From Sclerotiophoma versabilis (lineage: Eukaryota > Ascomycota > Dothideomycetes > Pleosporales > Didymellaceae), in NCBI GenBank assembly GCA_012274445.1, contig JAAROD010000015.1, positions 992,001-1,056,000 on the forward strand: a stretch of 64,000 nucleotides of DNA, written 5' to 3'. Shown here one piece after another: positions 41,701 through 53,109 of this stretch. The notes under the pieces were generated by a model. It did not search any database, was not told the origin of the DNA, and saw only the letters and a program-made list of their open reading frames with translations. Each line of letters opens with the position of its first letter. The first letter of the stretch is position 1. The position numbers and the translations under genes are program-made.

Positions 41701-44699
41701 CTTCCCTTCTACTGCATTGGTTTCAAGTCTGCCGCTCCCGAGTACACTCTCCGAACCCGTATCTGGGCCTCGCTCCGTTCTCAGACTCTGTACCGCACTA
41801 TCTCTGGTTTCATGAACTACAGCCGTGCGATCAAGCTCCTGTACCGTGTTGAGAACCCCGAGGTTGTCCAGATGTTTGGTGGTAATTCTGACAAGCTTGA
41901 GCGTGAGCTCGAGCGCATGGCTAGGCGGAAGTACAAGATCTGTGTTTCCATGCAACGATACGCTAAATTCACCAAGGAGGAGATGGAGAACACTGAGTTC
42001 CTGCTTCGTGCGTACCCCGATCTTCAGATTGCCTACCTGGATGAGGAGCCGCCTGTCAACGAGGGCGACGAGCCCCGCATCTACTCTGCTTTGATTGACG
42101 GCCACTCTGAGATTATGGACAACGGCTTGCGCCGACCGAAGTTCCGCGTTCAGCTTTCCGGCAACCCCATTCTTGGTGATGGCAAGTCTGACAACCAGAA
42201 CCACGCCATCATTTTCTACCGTGGTGAATACATCCAGCTTATCGATGCCAACCAGGACAACTACCTCGAAGAGTGCTTGAAGATCCGCAGCGTTCTCGCT
42301 GAGTTCGAAGAGATGACCACCGATAACGTTTCTCCTTACACTCCCGGCCTTCCCAACTCCAACTTCAACCCTGTCGCCATTCTCGGAGCTCGTGAATACA
42401 TTTTCTCCGAGAATATCGGTATCCTTGGTGACATCGCCGCTGGAAAGGAACAGACATTCGGTACTATGTTCGCCCGTACTCTTGCTCAGATTGGTGGTAA
42501 GCTCCACTACGGTCATCCTGATTTCCTCAACGGTATCTTCATGACAACCCGCGGTGGTGTGTCCAAGGCTCAGAAGGGTCTTCATCTCAACGAAGACATC
42601 TACGCTGGTATGACTGCTCTCCTCCGTGGTGGTCGCATAAAGCACTGTGAGTACTACCAGTGTGGTAAGGGTCGTGATTTGGGTTTCGGTTCCGTCCTCA
42701 ACTTCACCACCAAGATTGGCACTGGTATGGGCGAGCAGATGTTGTCTCGCGAGTACTACTACATGGGTACTCAGCTGCCTCTCGACCGCTTCCTGTCCTT
42801 CTACTACGCCCATCCCGGTTTCCACATCAACAACATGTTCATCATGTTGTCGGTGCAGTGCTTCATGTTTGTCCTACTGCACTTGGGAGCCCTTAATCAC
42901 GAGACCATTCTCTGCCAGTTCAACAAGGACATTCCGATCACCGATCCTCAGTGGCCCAACGGCTGTGCCAATCTGGTACCTGTTTTCGACTGGGTCGCCC
43001 GTTGTATCATGTCCATCTTCATCGTCTTCTTTATCGCTTTCGTGCCTCTCGTCGTTCAGGAGCTTACTGAGCGTGGTTTCTGGCGCGCTGCTACCCGTCT
43101 GGCCAAGCACTTCTCTTCTGGATCGCCTTTCTTCGAGGTCTTCGTTACTCAAATCTACGCCAACTCGCTCCAGACCAACTTGTCCTTTGGTGGTGCTCGT
43201 TACATTGGTACTGGCCGTGGTTTCGCCACGGCTCGCATTCCCTTCGGTATCCTTTACTCTCGATTCGCTGGACCTTCCATCTACCTGGGTGCTCGCGCCC
43301 TGATGATGCTTGTCTTCGCTACGATCACCGTTTGGGGCCCATGGCTCATCTACTTCTGGGCGTCCCTGTTGTCTCTCTGCCTTGCACCATTCCTCTTCAA
43401 CCCCCACCAGTTCTCTTGGGACGATTTCTTCATTGACTACAGAGAATACCTCCGCTGGTTGTCTCGTGGAAACACTCGTTCTCACAGCGCCTCTTGGATC
43501 GGTTACTGTCGTCTTTCCCGAACCCGTATCACTGGTTACAAGCGCAAGGTTCTTGGAGACCCATCCTCTAAGCTTTCTGGAGACGTTCCTCGCGCAGCCT
43601 TCTCCAACATCTTCATGGCTGAGGTCCTTGGTCCCCTGGTCCTGGTTGCTGTCACCGTCATCCCGTACTTGTTTATCAATGCCCAGACTGGTGTACCCAA
43701 GCGCGATACTAAATATGACTCTGACACCCTCAGCGACGGTCAAAACCCCAAGGCTGCTGGTGCTTTAGTTCGCATTGCCGTCATTGCATTCGGTCCCATT
43801 GCCGTCAACGCTGGTGTTCTCGCTGGTCTTTTCGCCCTGGCTTGTTGCGCTGGTCCCCTTCTCAGCATGTGCTGTAAGAAGTTCGGTGCTGTCCTTGCCG
43901 CCATTGCCCACGCCATTGCTGTCATCATGCTTCTCGTCTTCTTCGTTGTCATGATGTTCTTGGAAGGCTTCAGTTTCCCGAGGGCTCTTGCCGGCATGAT
44001 CGCTGTGGTGGCCATCCAGCGTTTCATCTTCAAGCTCATTATCACCCTGACTCTCACACGTGAGTTCAAGGCTGATACTTCCAACATCGCCTGGTGGACG
44101 GGTAAATGGTACACCATGGGATGGCACACACTCTCTCAGCCTGGCCGTGAATTTCTCTGCAAGATTACCGAGCTTGGATTCTTCGCTGCCGACTTCATTT
44201 TGGGACACGTCCTGCTTTTCTTTATGCTTCCGATCTTGTTGATTCCCTATGCCGACAAGTTCCACTCGGTCATGCTGTTCTGGCTGCGACCAAGGTACGT
44301 TTCTCTCTCTTGTCTTCCAAGGCATTCTTGCTAATAATCAACAGTCGTCAGATCCGTCCTCCTATCTACTCGCTGAAGCAAACCAAGCTTCGCAAGCGCA
44401 GAGTAGTTCGTTACGCCATCCTGTACTTTGTACTCCTCGTCGTCTTCCTTGCTCTTATTGTGGGCCCTATCGTCGCTGGCAAGCAGATCAAGCTCAACGT
44501 CAACTTGCCTATGGAGCTTCTTCAGCCCACAGGATACAGCAACAACGACACATCAGACCAAGTAACTGGCACCTGTATTCAGGGCCAATGCCCACCGTAC
44601 CAGGGTGGCGATGCTGCTGCTGACACGGGTTCCACCGACGACTCTGCTGCGACAGCAACTGGTGCTGCTCGCCGCTTCCGTCGTTACATGGCGTATTAG
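38715..44699 (+). CDS. FKS1: Beta-1,3-glucan synthase catalytic subunit Fks1
   Basis: Plasma-membrane GT48 enzyme that polymerises UDP-glucose into beta-1,3-glucan; target of echinocandins and partner of Rho1. Exons 38715-38902, 38958-44294, 44345-44699; introns 55 and 50 nt, phases agree; 1959 aa. The first 150 residues are Gly/Gln/Tyr/Asp-rich and disordered. The FKS1 domain-1 motif LYLLCWGEANQVRFMPELLC, many TM segments, the cytoplasmic GT48 core (RFRVQ-like PKFRVQLSGNPILGDGKSDN, AGKEQTFGTMFARTLAQIGG, KAQKGLHLNEDIYAGM) and GYCRLSR are all present. Echinocandin hot spot 1 is at residues 696-704 (FLTLSIKDP), with the key Ser at 700. Hot spot 2 begins at Asp1407 (DWVARCIMS) and departs from the yeast DWIRRYTL. 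Codon use is strongly biased to C/G-ending codons, as expected for high expression. Confidence 0.97.
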
Positions 44700-45245
44700 A
44701 AGTCTCTGACGACTGGCCGAATACAGAGAGTCGGCAGCTTTGATATTTTGCATTGTACAACATGGGCGGAAGCATAGCGCGGAGACCTGGATGGTCCCAT
44801 AACGATTGTAATATTCGACTTAGCATTTCTTTGTGTTTTGGGTGTTGAGTGGAGCTAGATGCACTTCAACCTCTCTTTTTGGACAAGTACTCCGCTTGAA
44901 CCGCGGGTTTTGCACATACTACGATGGGATCGTTTTGGTTCATGGGACGGCGAATATGTTAGAAGAGATATTGCAGTACTTTTAAAAACATGAAGATTTC
45001 AGTACAAACAGTTTACTGCCCTTTGTGAAATCTGTGTCGCATCGCCCACAGTGTTTTCATAGGTGAAGACATGTGCTGACATGGATTATCGCTGTGATCC
45101 GAAGTGATGTTATTGCTCTGCTAGGAACACGTGAGGGAAATTAGGAAGTTAGACGCGCTGACGTCCGCTCTCCCCGGCGTGTCGCTGCAACCCCGAACTT
45201 GGACAATCCGCACCGCCACAAAAACCAGGACCACCACACACCACA
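44700..45245. other. Intergenic FKS1-LCB1
   Basis: FKS1 3' UTR and LCB1 promoter. A CACGTG at 45128-45133 lies about 115 bp upstream of the LCB1 ATG. No coding sequence. Confidence 0.5.
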
Positions 45246-46935
45246 ATGGACCTACACGAAGTGCATAATGCGACAGTCCGGTTCTTGAACGAGGCCAATG
45301 CATATTTGGAGAGGATTCCCGGTTCTTCAATCGCAGTGCGCTACATCAAGTCGAGTTACCAGGACGATCCGGTCAGGAGCGCAGTCGAGCTGTTCTTGTT
45401 CCTCTTCGCAGTGCGGTACCTGCTTGCGCCAAAGTACAGTACACAGAAGAAGGTGCATCTTACAGACGCGGTATGTTGGACGAGCAGAAAGATATAGGAA
45501 GGGGAGCAGGGCTCACTGGGGAATAGGAGATCGATGAACTCGTCGAAGATTGGACGCCCGAGCCGCTTGTTGCTGCGCCCACAACGTTGGAAGAGCTCGA
45601 CAATGAGAAGAGACCTGTGATTGTGGGGTATGCCACCCCCAGATCAGAGTATGCCGGCGCAATGCACTGCTAACCCAGGCGCAGACCTACTGGACCCAAA
45701 TCGAAACTCTCAAACGGCCGCACCGTTACGAACCTCGCCTCCTTCAATTTCTATAACTTCGTCGCGAACGAGACGCTTAAAGAGAAAGCCATCCAGACTC
45801 TCCGCACCTACGGCGTCGGCCCTTGCGGCCCTCCTGGTTTCTACGGCACCCAAGATGTACACATGAAGACGGAGCAAGATGTCGCCGCACACTTGGGTGT
45901 GCCGGCCTGCATCATCTACGCGCAATCCTTCTCCACCATATCGAGTGTTATCCCCTCCTTCTGTAAGCGCGGAGACATCATTGTTGCAGACAAGGCCGTC
46001 AACTTCCCCATACGCAAGGGCATTCAGATATCTAGGAGTACGGTACGCTGGTATGAACACAACGATATGGATGACCTCGAGAAGGTGCTGCAAAGGGTCA
46101 TCAAGGAGCAGGCCGGTAAGCCGCTGACAAGGCGCTTTATCATCACCGAGGGCCTGTTCGAGAACATCGGCGATGTTGTTGACCTGCCCAAGTTGATTGA
46201 GTTGAAGCTCAAGTACAGGTTCCGCCTCATTCTCGATGAAAGCTGGTCGTACGGCGTTTTGGGCAGGACTGGACGCGGTGTCACAGAGGCCCAGAACGTT
46301 GATGCGACTGAGGTTGACATGATCGTCGGTTCGCTATCAGGGCCTTTGTGCGCAGCAGGAGGGTTCTGCGCTGGTAATGAAGAGGTCGTGGAACATCAGC
46401 GCATCTCTTCGGCTTCGTACACATACTCTGCTGCTCTGCCGGCACTGCTTTCGACAACCGCAAGCGAGACTATCTCGCTTCTGCAGGAGCAGCCTGAGAT
46501 TCTGACAAATCTGAGGGACAGAATTGAGGCAATGCGAGCACAGCTTGATCCCAGGAGTGACTGGGTCAAGGTCACGAGTGCGGTGGACAACCCCATCATG
46601 CTGCTTGTTCTCAAGGACGAGGTTGTTGCAGCCAAGAACTTCAGCATCGATGACCAGAACCATATCCTTCGTGATGTTGTTGACGAGGTACGTCTTCCCG
46701 TATGTTCACTACTGATGACACGTTGTTGATTTTATAGTGTCTCGCAAACGGCGTCCTTATCACAAGACTGAAGGCCTTCCCACTTGGACTTGGTGTCAAC
46801 CCGAAGGACGCCGGTTGGCAACCTGTGCCTGCTCTTAAAGTGTGCGTCACCAGTGGGTTGACGAAGAAGGAGACTGAGAAGGCGGGTGTCATTATACGAC
46901 ACGCAATCACCAAGGTCGTCTCGAAAAGGAAGTAA
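45246..46935 (+). CDS. LCB1: Serine palmitoyltransferase subunit 1 (Lcb1)
   Basis: Non-catalytic subunit of the ER enzyme that condenses serine with palmitoyl-CoA, the first step of sphingolipid synthesis. Exons 45246-45470, 45527-45627, 45685-46687, 46738-46935; introns 50-57 nt; phases agree; 508 aa. An N-terminal TM segment (SAVELFLFLFAVRYLLAP) anchors it. The aminotransferase-fold core includes LASFNFYNF, YGVGPCGPPGFYGTQDVH (the Cys here matches human SPTLC1 Cys133, the HSAN1 site), RRFIITEGLFENIG and LILDESWSYGVLGRTGRG. At the place of the pyridoxal-phosphate lysine of LCB2 it reads SLSGPLCAAGGFCAG with no Lys, as normal for LCB1. In intron 2 a nearer AG (CCCAG) is skipped for GCGCAG to keep frame. 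Confidence 0.95.
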
Positions 46936-47798
46936 AGCTTCGCAGTGACGATCTGCTACGAGTACGATTTACGTGGGTTTGGGACCGGGGCATTAGTTTC
47001 GTTGTAGCGAGCATCTTTGTTCGCGAGTCACTTCTCTGTACGATTATTGGTCAAATAGACATACTTCTTGTAATGCATAATACCACGGTCACTCGACTGT
47101 AGACTTTAGAATGAAACCAACTCCATTTGAGATGACCGCGTCTCGCGAAAGAAGGAACCAAATTACGCACCACGCACATACATACAAGCCCATAAGAACG
47201 TCTGCCACATGCATAGATGGTAGACTACGTCATAAGTACGAGAAAAGAAATTGGCATGTGCTCAGACACGGCAAACTTGGTTCCTAACGAATTGTGATGT
47301 TGGCCGCGGAAGCCAGCCTCGAGTCGCCAACCTCCCCCAGCCATCGAACGGCAGCGGCACTAGAGACCGAGGCCTGCACGAACATCAGGGAAGTTCTGCG
47401 CCGACGTTTCTTTTGGTCCGGCTGATCCATCTCATACATTGCTATTGACTTGATCGCTCATTCCTTTACCTGCGTCGTTGGTAAACTCGTAGTAAACAAT
47501 CGACATCTCCGCGACGCTCCGCATTTCTTGCCCCGCAACGCATCGTCCCGCACACAACGTCACTCGCTTGCGCCTCGACCTGAGAGCTGCGACGAGCGCT
47601 CAAGACATCAAAGCGTGTCTGCGGAAGAGTAGGGGAAGCATTGTAGAGGCGAGCCACGGCTACACGGCTGCGTGCCAAGTCAGTCTTGCAATCAAGGCGC
47701 ATCTACGGCGTCCCCCGCGCTCATCACCCGAAGCCTTGACGACTTCGAAATCATAGCTGCCGTCTGAAGCACCCGGAAGATATATCACATCATACACT
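46936..47798. other. Intergenic
   Basis: LCB1 3' region and the leader/promoter of the next gene. Small open frames at 47251-47756 show no domain. Confidence 0.5.
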
Positions 47799-48493
47799 AT
47801 GGCACGCGCAGGCCATTCCGGGACGGTGGTCGGCTCCGCTGTCGTGGTGCGCGAGAAGTACTACTGGCCCGACTTGCAGCTTAACATTTGGACCATTGTT
47901 ATGCTGGTAACAGCGGGCACAATATTAGGCGTGAATGCCGAATTCATGCAGATTCAAGACCGCATGGGGTTGGGCACACCATGGTACGGCTTCCCTCCCC
48001 TCCAGAGCATACCGCCACTGCCCGGCTCAGCAGAATGCATGCTAACACCCAACCAGGATCATGCCCTACGGCGTCACAGTCGGCGCGCTCGCCATAATCT
48101 TCATCATCATCGAAATCGTCTACATCTCCCAGCGCAAACTGCTTCCGAGCATTATGATGCTGCTCTCCTTCATCCTGCTCGTCCTGTTCATCGCCGGCAT
48201 CATCGGTACTGCGATACAGCTCTTTGCTGGGCCGAACATCAATAACCAGTGTAACACGTATGTGTTCAGTGATGACAGCAGCGGGCCGAACACGAACACG
48301 CTTGCGTTTTTGCAGCAGAAGAATATCTGTAGGTGGACCTAGTAGAGGAGAGAGTGAAAAAGGAACCGAGACTAACAAGGACACAGGTCAATGCTGGCAA
48401 GCAGCTTTCGCATTCTGGATCGTTGGATCCGTGTTTCTGGTCTGGATGATGGTCATGGCGAGCCAGGTCAATTCGAACCAGTACCGCGACTAA
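47799..48493 (+). CDS. Four-TM MARVEL-like membrane protein
   Basis: Exons 47799-47983, 48057-48328, 48387-48493; introns 73 and 58 nt; phases agree; 187 aa. Four hydrophobic segments are visible: LQLNIWTIVMLVTAGTILGV, VTVGALAIIFIIIEIVYIS, IMMLLSFILLVLFIAGIIGT and AFAFWIVGSVFLVWMMVMAS, with a loop containing two Cys (NQCNTYVF and NICQCW) before the last TM. This topology and size match the MARVEL superfamily, whose fungal members organise plasma-membrane domains such as eisosomes, but I cannot place it in a named subfamily. There is no signal peptide. The C-terminus is short (VNSNQYRD). Confidence 0.8.
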
Positions 48494-48936
48494 ACGATTC
48501 GACGCGAACGAACTCGACATACTTTTCTCAATTTTATATTTACAGCATATACGAAATCTTGCGGAATGAACGGGGCCATGTGTATAGGATGATAACGCAG
48601 AGACGTGGGAATGGGATATGAGATACCACTGCTTAGCAGCTACGGCGTTCTGGGTTCTAAGGTGCTGTTACAAGAGACGGAGCACGATGGACAGACGTGT
48701 CGCGAGAATGTAACATGAGAAGAATGTAGATACATATCGTAAACATGTCGCAAACTTGGAGCAATCGTATCTTCTCGACGACCCACAACACATGATGTAA
48801 TTCATAAATCTGTATCATACACCGTCCTATGGTGCATCTGGTCGTTGTTTTCCTCTATCATAGCATAGCCTTTCTTAGCCCATAACGCCAGTCACTAATC
48901 TTCCTCGCATATCGCAGGCCCCCATGTACGCCACTT
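48494..48936. other. Intergenic between convergent genes
   Basis: 3' regions of the MARVEL-like gene (plus) and the small gene ending at 48937 (minus). No coding sequence. Confidence 0.5.
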
Positions 48937-49610
48937 CTATGCCTCCATAACCGAAACATCCACCTCCCCCTTCTTCGCCTCCTTACTCAGCGTCTTCTCC
49001 AGCTGTAGGTGCTCCTTCTCCTCGCGCGGGCTCTTCACCAAGTTCTTCGCGACCTGCGCAATCTTGCTAACAGAGCTTTGGCGCTCGACCGGCGCCGGTG
49101 AAGTCGTGCTCGCCGAGTTGTGCGCTGGGTCAATGGTGCCGGAGGACTTGACCGCCGTGTCATCTGGATTCGAGGACGGATGCAGGACGTCGGAGAGGTG
49201 TGGGTGTGCGGGCTCTGGTGAGATTTAGTCAAGTGCGCAGGATTAATGGAGGAGTTCCTCCAAGGGCTGAAGAGTGGTAAAGCGTGCACGTAGTGTGAGG
49301 TACGCGTATGGAGGGATTTTTTTCTTTCTACAACGGGGACGGTGCTGGATACGTGTGAAGGTGTGGTATGGTATAGTGTGCTTGGTGTGCTCTATCCGCC
49401 GCGGATACTGCGCCGGTGTACATCCGGTAGCATGTGTAAACGCAGACTAATATAGCGCAAGGTATGATGTACACCATAGCAACATCGCTATAGCATAGTA
49501 CACCATATACGGCCCAGCCATGCGCAGCCGGTGTGCTGATCGGCAAATCATACCGCAGTATGCTCAGAAAGCGACGAACCTTTGAACTGGAGCGAATCGT
49601 CTGCAACCAT
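48937..49610 (-). CDS. Small soluble hypothetical protein
   Basis: Not recognised. ATG 49610 in a strong context (aaccATGG). Exon 1 49610-49554 encodes 19 residues (MVADDSLQFKGSSLSEHTA) and exon 2 49212-48937 encodes 91, ending at TAG; 110 aa. The intron would be 341 nt (GTATGA...CACCAGAG), far longer than any other here, so a middle exon may be missed; the acceptor is GAG because the CAG two bases earlier breaks the frame. The second exon is clearly coding: Ser/Pro-rich first half, then a charged amphipathic helix (SVSKIAQVAKNLVKSPREEK) and a Lys/Glu-rich end. No TM or signal peptide. It could be a small helical regulator; no function assigned. Confidence 0.6.
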
Positions 49611-50035
49611 GGTTACCGGTTTGTCGATCTTGTTTGCGCTACTTCAGGTCGGTAGTGGGCGTTGCAAAGTGGGCAGTTGCTAATTTCGGAGGTTATCGTG
49701 TAATTATGAGGTAGTGATGAAAAGACGCCCTGCATGCGCTGTTAGTTGTTATACGTAAAACTGCTGGCCCTGCAAACCAAGACAGGGATACGTCAGAGGT
49801 GGACGGAACGGGAAATCAGGGCTGTGTAGTGGAGGTGGCCGTTCCCAGGGTGCGGTAATCGAGCTTGGCGGGTGAAAATCAAACTTCAAAACACATAGGC
49901 TTTTGTGGCAAGCAGCGCCGGTGAAGAAGGCAAATAACAGAATGACGACGCAACAACTTCATGCGCACACCGAAAAATGTCGGACTGGCTTGTTCAAGTT
50001 TGACATGGCCGTATTCGGTCGTATTGAAGAGGCAG
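49611..50035. other. Intergenic
   Basis: Promoter of the small minus-strand gene and 3' region of COG3. No coding sequence seen. Confidence 0.5.
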
Positions 50036-52755
50036 CTATCTGATGCTCAGTCCTCCGCCTGTAGTCCCAGTCTTCATTGTACCTGTTCGTCCGGAGACGG
50101 CACCCATGCTGTCTGCATCGCTGTCGTCGCCATCCATGTCATATTCTTCATTATCGTCATTGACAATGCCCAGCCCAAGAGTGCCGACTCTGAAAGTGTT
50201 TGTGCACCACTCATTGAACACATCAGGATCCCAAACACCATCCTCCCTGCCCTTGCCCTTTCCACTTCTCCCAGTACCGTTTGTACCATTCAAGGAAGGC
50301 GTGTAGGATGTATCGAACCAGTCTTCGTACGTCTGAGTAACAGACTCCATAACAGCGGCAACAAGCATCTCACGAGTGCGTACGTCGGTGATGTAGTCTT
50401 CCAACTTGCCGCGCAGAAAGGGCGTCTCCTGTTCAATGTTCTGCCGTATCTTGGCTGTGCGCGCTGGTGCTTCAGTGACTGGCACCTTCTTGTTGTTCTT
50501 TGTGTCGATGGGTGCAACCATCCGTGCAACAAATTGGCCAGTGAAGTCGTTGATTGCTTGTCGCAGCCGCGCATCCACTTCTGCCTTGGCATCAAGCATG
50601 TTGTCGACAACCTTAGGAATGAATAGACCAACTAGATTGCGTGGGTTGAAGAGACCTCCTCGTTCGCGTAGCTCCCAGAAGGTGTTGGTTACGCTCCAAA
50701 TATCGTACTTGATGTCGGTCTCTGGAGTGACGAACTCAATGTCGAAAGCCACTATTTGTTGCTTGAGCAAAAGCAGATGTGAGATGAGGAAGAGCGCTGC
50801 ATCTGTTGGGGATGCAGACTTGGAGATTAATGCGCTAGCTTGTGTCAGCGACATCGTGGTGCTATGGACGATGTGATGCGCTAGGTCATCGAAGACAGAA
50901 GACTATGGTTATTGTCAGCTCACTGAACTGTCACGAAAACACACATATGACTTACATGCACCAGGCGATAGATCTTGCTGAGAAGCCATATGGCTTTCCG
51001 CAGGGTAGGGTACCAGTCCTTGAATGCAGCTTCTGTACTGAAGTTCCAACGTGAGTCAGGATCGTCCTCCTCTACTATCATAGGCGTCTTAGGCGCGGTT
51101 GGTGTTGGCGGAATTTTCGATTTATTCTGCCTCTTACCAGACAGTACAGGCTGATTTGACCTTGCACCTTGACCAGCTAGCTTCTTATTTTTGGCTGGGT
51201 AGTCCAAATCCTCAGGTTTTGGCTTGTAGCGCTCGATGTCATCTCTCAAGATGGCCAGCGACAGGAAGACGAGTCGGTTCTGCGCATCTTGCAGAGCAGG
51301 ATGAACCAGGATAGAGAAGTCGAGTCTGTTCGGCTCTATTGGTGACTGTTCGTCTTCGTCGTCGTCGTCCATGTAACGTGTCTGCAATAGAGTACAAAGT
51401 TCGCAGAGCTTCAGAATTTGTGTTTCGTGGATGGTGCGGGGTCGCAGGTGGTCGTAAAGCGGCTCACACATGGCCTCCAGGAAGTCGTACATGCCGCCAT
51501 CGCCATCGAACCATTCGCGCCACAAATCATGCTCATCGATGCAGATACCGCGAATGTAACTTATACTGCTGCGAGCAAACGCCACGAGGTCTTTTGACGT
51601 ACTGGGTGCCTGGGCAATCTCATTAATCTTTTTCGCCACAATTGGCAAGATCAAACGCCCACGGGTGGTCGAGTAGCTCTGGTATAGTTCGTTCATCAAG
51701 CTTTGGTATTCTGCCTCCGCCCCTGGCGCTGCACCTGCTGGCAAGACCGCTCGCTTCTGGATCTCCAACCCCAGCTTCTTCAGCTCTGGTGCGCCTACAC
51801 GAAACTTTGCGTATAACAGTGCAGACATGGTTGTATCGTTCAGTTGGCGATCGGCAATCCTCTTTGCAACATCGGCAGCAATCTCGCGCAAAGCCTCGGT
51901 GAAGTGGACTCGAATCAACGTCAGGGCTCGTGTGAGTTGCAGGCGGTATCTCGAACGGTACGTCTCGGCTTCGCGGTGGTTTGAGTGGACTTGCATGTAC
52001 TCAAGACAGCTGTCAAGGTTCGCCAACATATCTGTGAATTCCTTGCCTCGCACAATCTTGGAAGCTCCTGGCGCATTGAGGCGCTTGGTGGTAGGCTCAA
52101 GGTACGTGTAATAACGCAGGTTCTGCTCCATGTCCTCTGCGAGCTTCGTGATGCGCTTCTGGTCACTGATCAGACCCTCGCATTGCTCGCGGAAGGCCGT
52201 CGTCTGGGCTTCGACGGTCTTAAATGAAGCAGAGAGGGATGAAAGCGTATCGAGGGTCGATTCCGTGTCAGTAATGATGTTGCCCAGGTGGTTGCGCATG
52301 AGACGTAGCTGGGTTTGGTAGGCCTTGTATTCGTCATGGCTTGCCTCGAGCAACTCCTCGTTGACTCCACCATACCATGCAGCAAAATCGAGCTCATTGT
52401 TGATATCCTCTTGCGGCTTCTTCTTCACCAGCGCCTTCTCCTTCCTGATGTGCGCCCGCACTACCGAGTAGAAGTCGCTGTATGACTTGGCGCGTCTGGC
52501 CACGGTGGCCGGTGGGGGTCCATTGATTTTTGCGGGAGCTACCTCTACGGTCTCTGGTATTCCTTCTGCGCGCTCGACGTCAGCGTTACTCTCCTACAGC
52601 AGACTATCAATATCGCTCTGGCGTACCCATGCGGCAGATGGTGGGCTTACGTTGGGCTGTCGCAGCAGACTCTCGCGATGGCGGTGCTGTTTGGGTGGCT
52701 CCTCCTTCTTGACCACACGGGGCACGAAGGAATTGTACCACGACTCTCCCTCCAT
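50036..52755 (-). CDS. COG3: Conserved oligomeric Golgi complex subunit 3
   Basis: Lobe-A subunit of the COG tether that retrieves Golgi glycosylation enzymes (yeast Sec34). Exons 52755-52651, 52593-50956, 50902-50036; introns 57 and 53 nt, phases 0; 869 aa. The N-terminal coiled coil (residues about 70-190) leads into the diagnostic COG3 block LRYYTYLEPTTKRLNAPG, FTDMLANLDSCLEYMQVHSN and RYRLQLTRALTLIR. The C-terminal helical bundle includes FDIEFVTPETDIKYDIWSVT and LFNPRNLVGLFIPKVVDNML. The end is a Gly/Thr/Asp-rich tail (GTMKTGTTGGGLSIR). A disordered Lys/Thr/Pro insertion (KIPPTPTAPKTPM) sits near residue 545. ATG 52755 is the first AUG in frame after a possible upstream non-AUG start. 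Confidence 0.9.
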
Positions 52756-53109
52756 GGCGGGCAGTGAGCGTGGCGTCAATCTGGATTGGCAGACATCAAG
52801 TGTCCCTTCCCTTGCGCTCGTTTGGCCGACACGCGTTGCTCGGCGGTCGGAGCTTCTGAGAAGCTATGGGGAAGGCGTCAAGCCAATCACATCCCTGCAG
52901 ATCTGATCTGATAAGCTACAATTCAGATGAATGTAATGACGTTCTAGATTTCCGATCTCGCCGCAGACGACCGCGCGACAGCTATCGAACCACGGTCTTA
53001 CTAACGTGGAGCATCCAAGGGACTTTTACAAGTACCAATGTCGTGGTTTAATAGCCTGTAAACCTCGACAACCCACCGAACGCCCCTTCTACAGTGCTCA
53101 CACCACACA
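52756..53109. promoter_or_regulatory. Divergent promoter COG3/FMP25-like
   Basis: 354 bp between the two start codons. No gene; no recognised site. Confidence 0.45.

Noticed and set aside
41047..42825. 592-codon open frame antisense to FKS1 (and 289 codons at 42874-43743, 260 at 39544-40326)
   Set aside because: FKS1 codon use is strongly C/G-ending, which removes stops from the antisense frame. The predicted proteins have no domain and mirror the sense codons.
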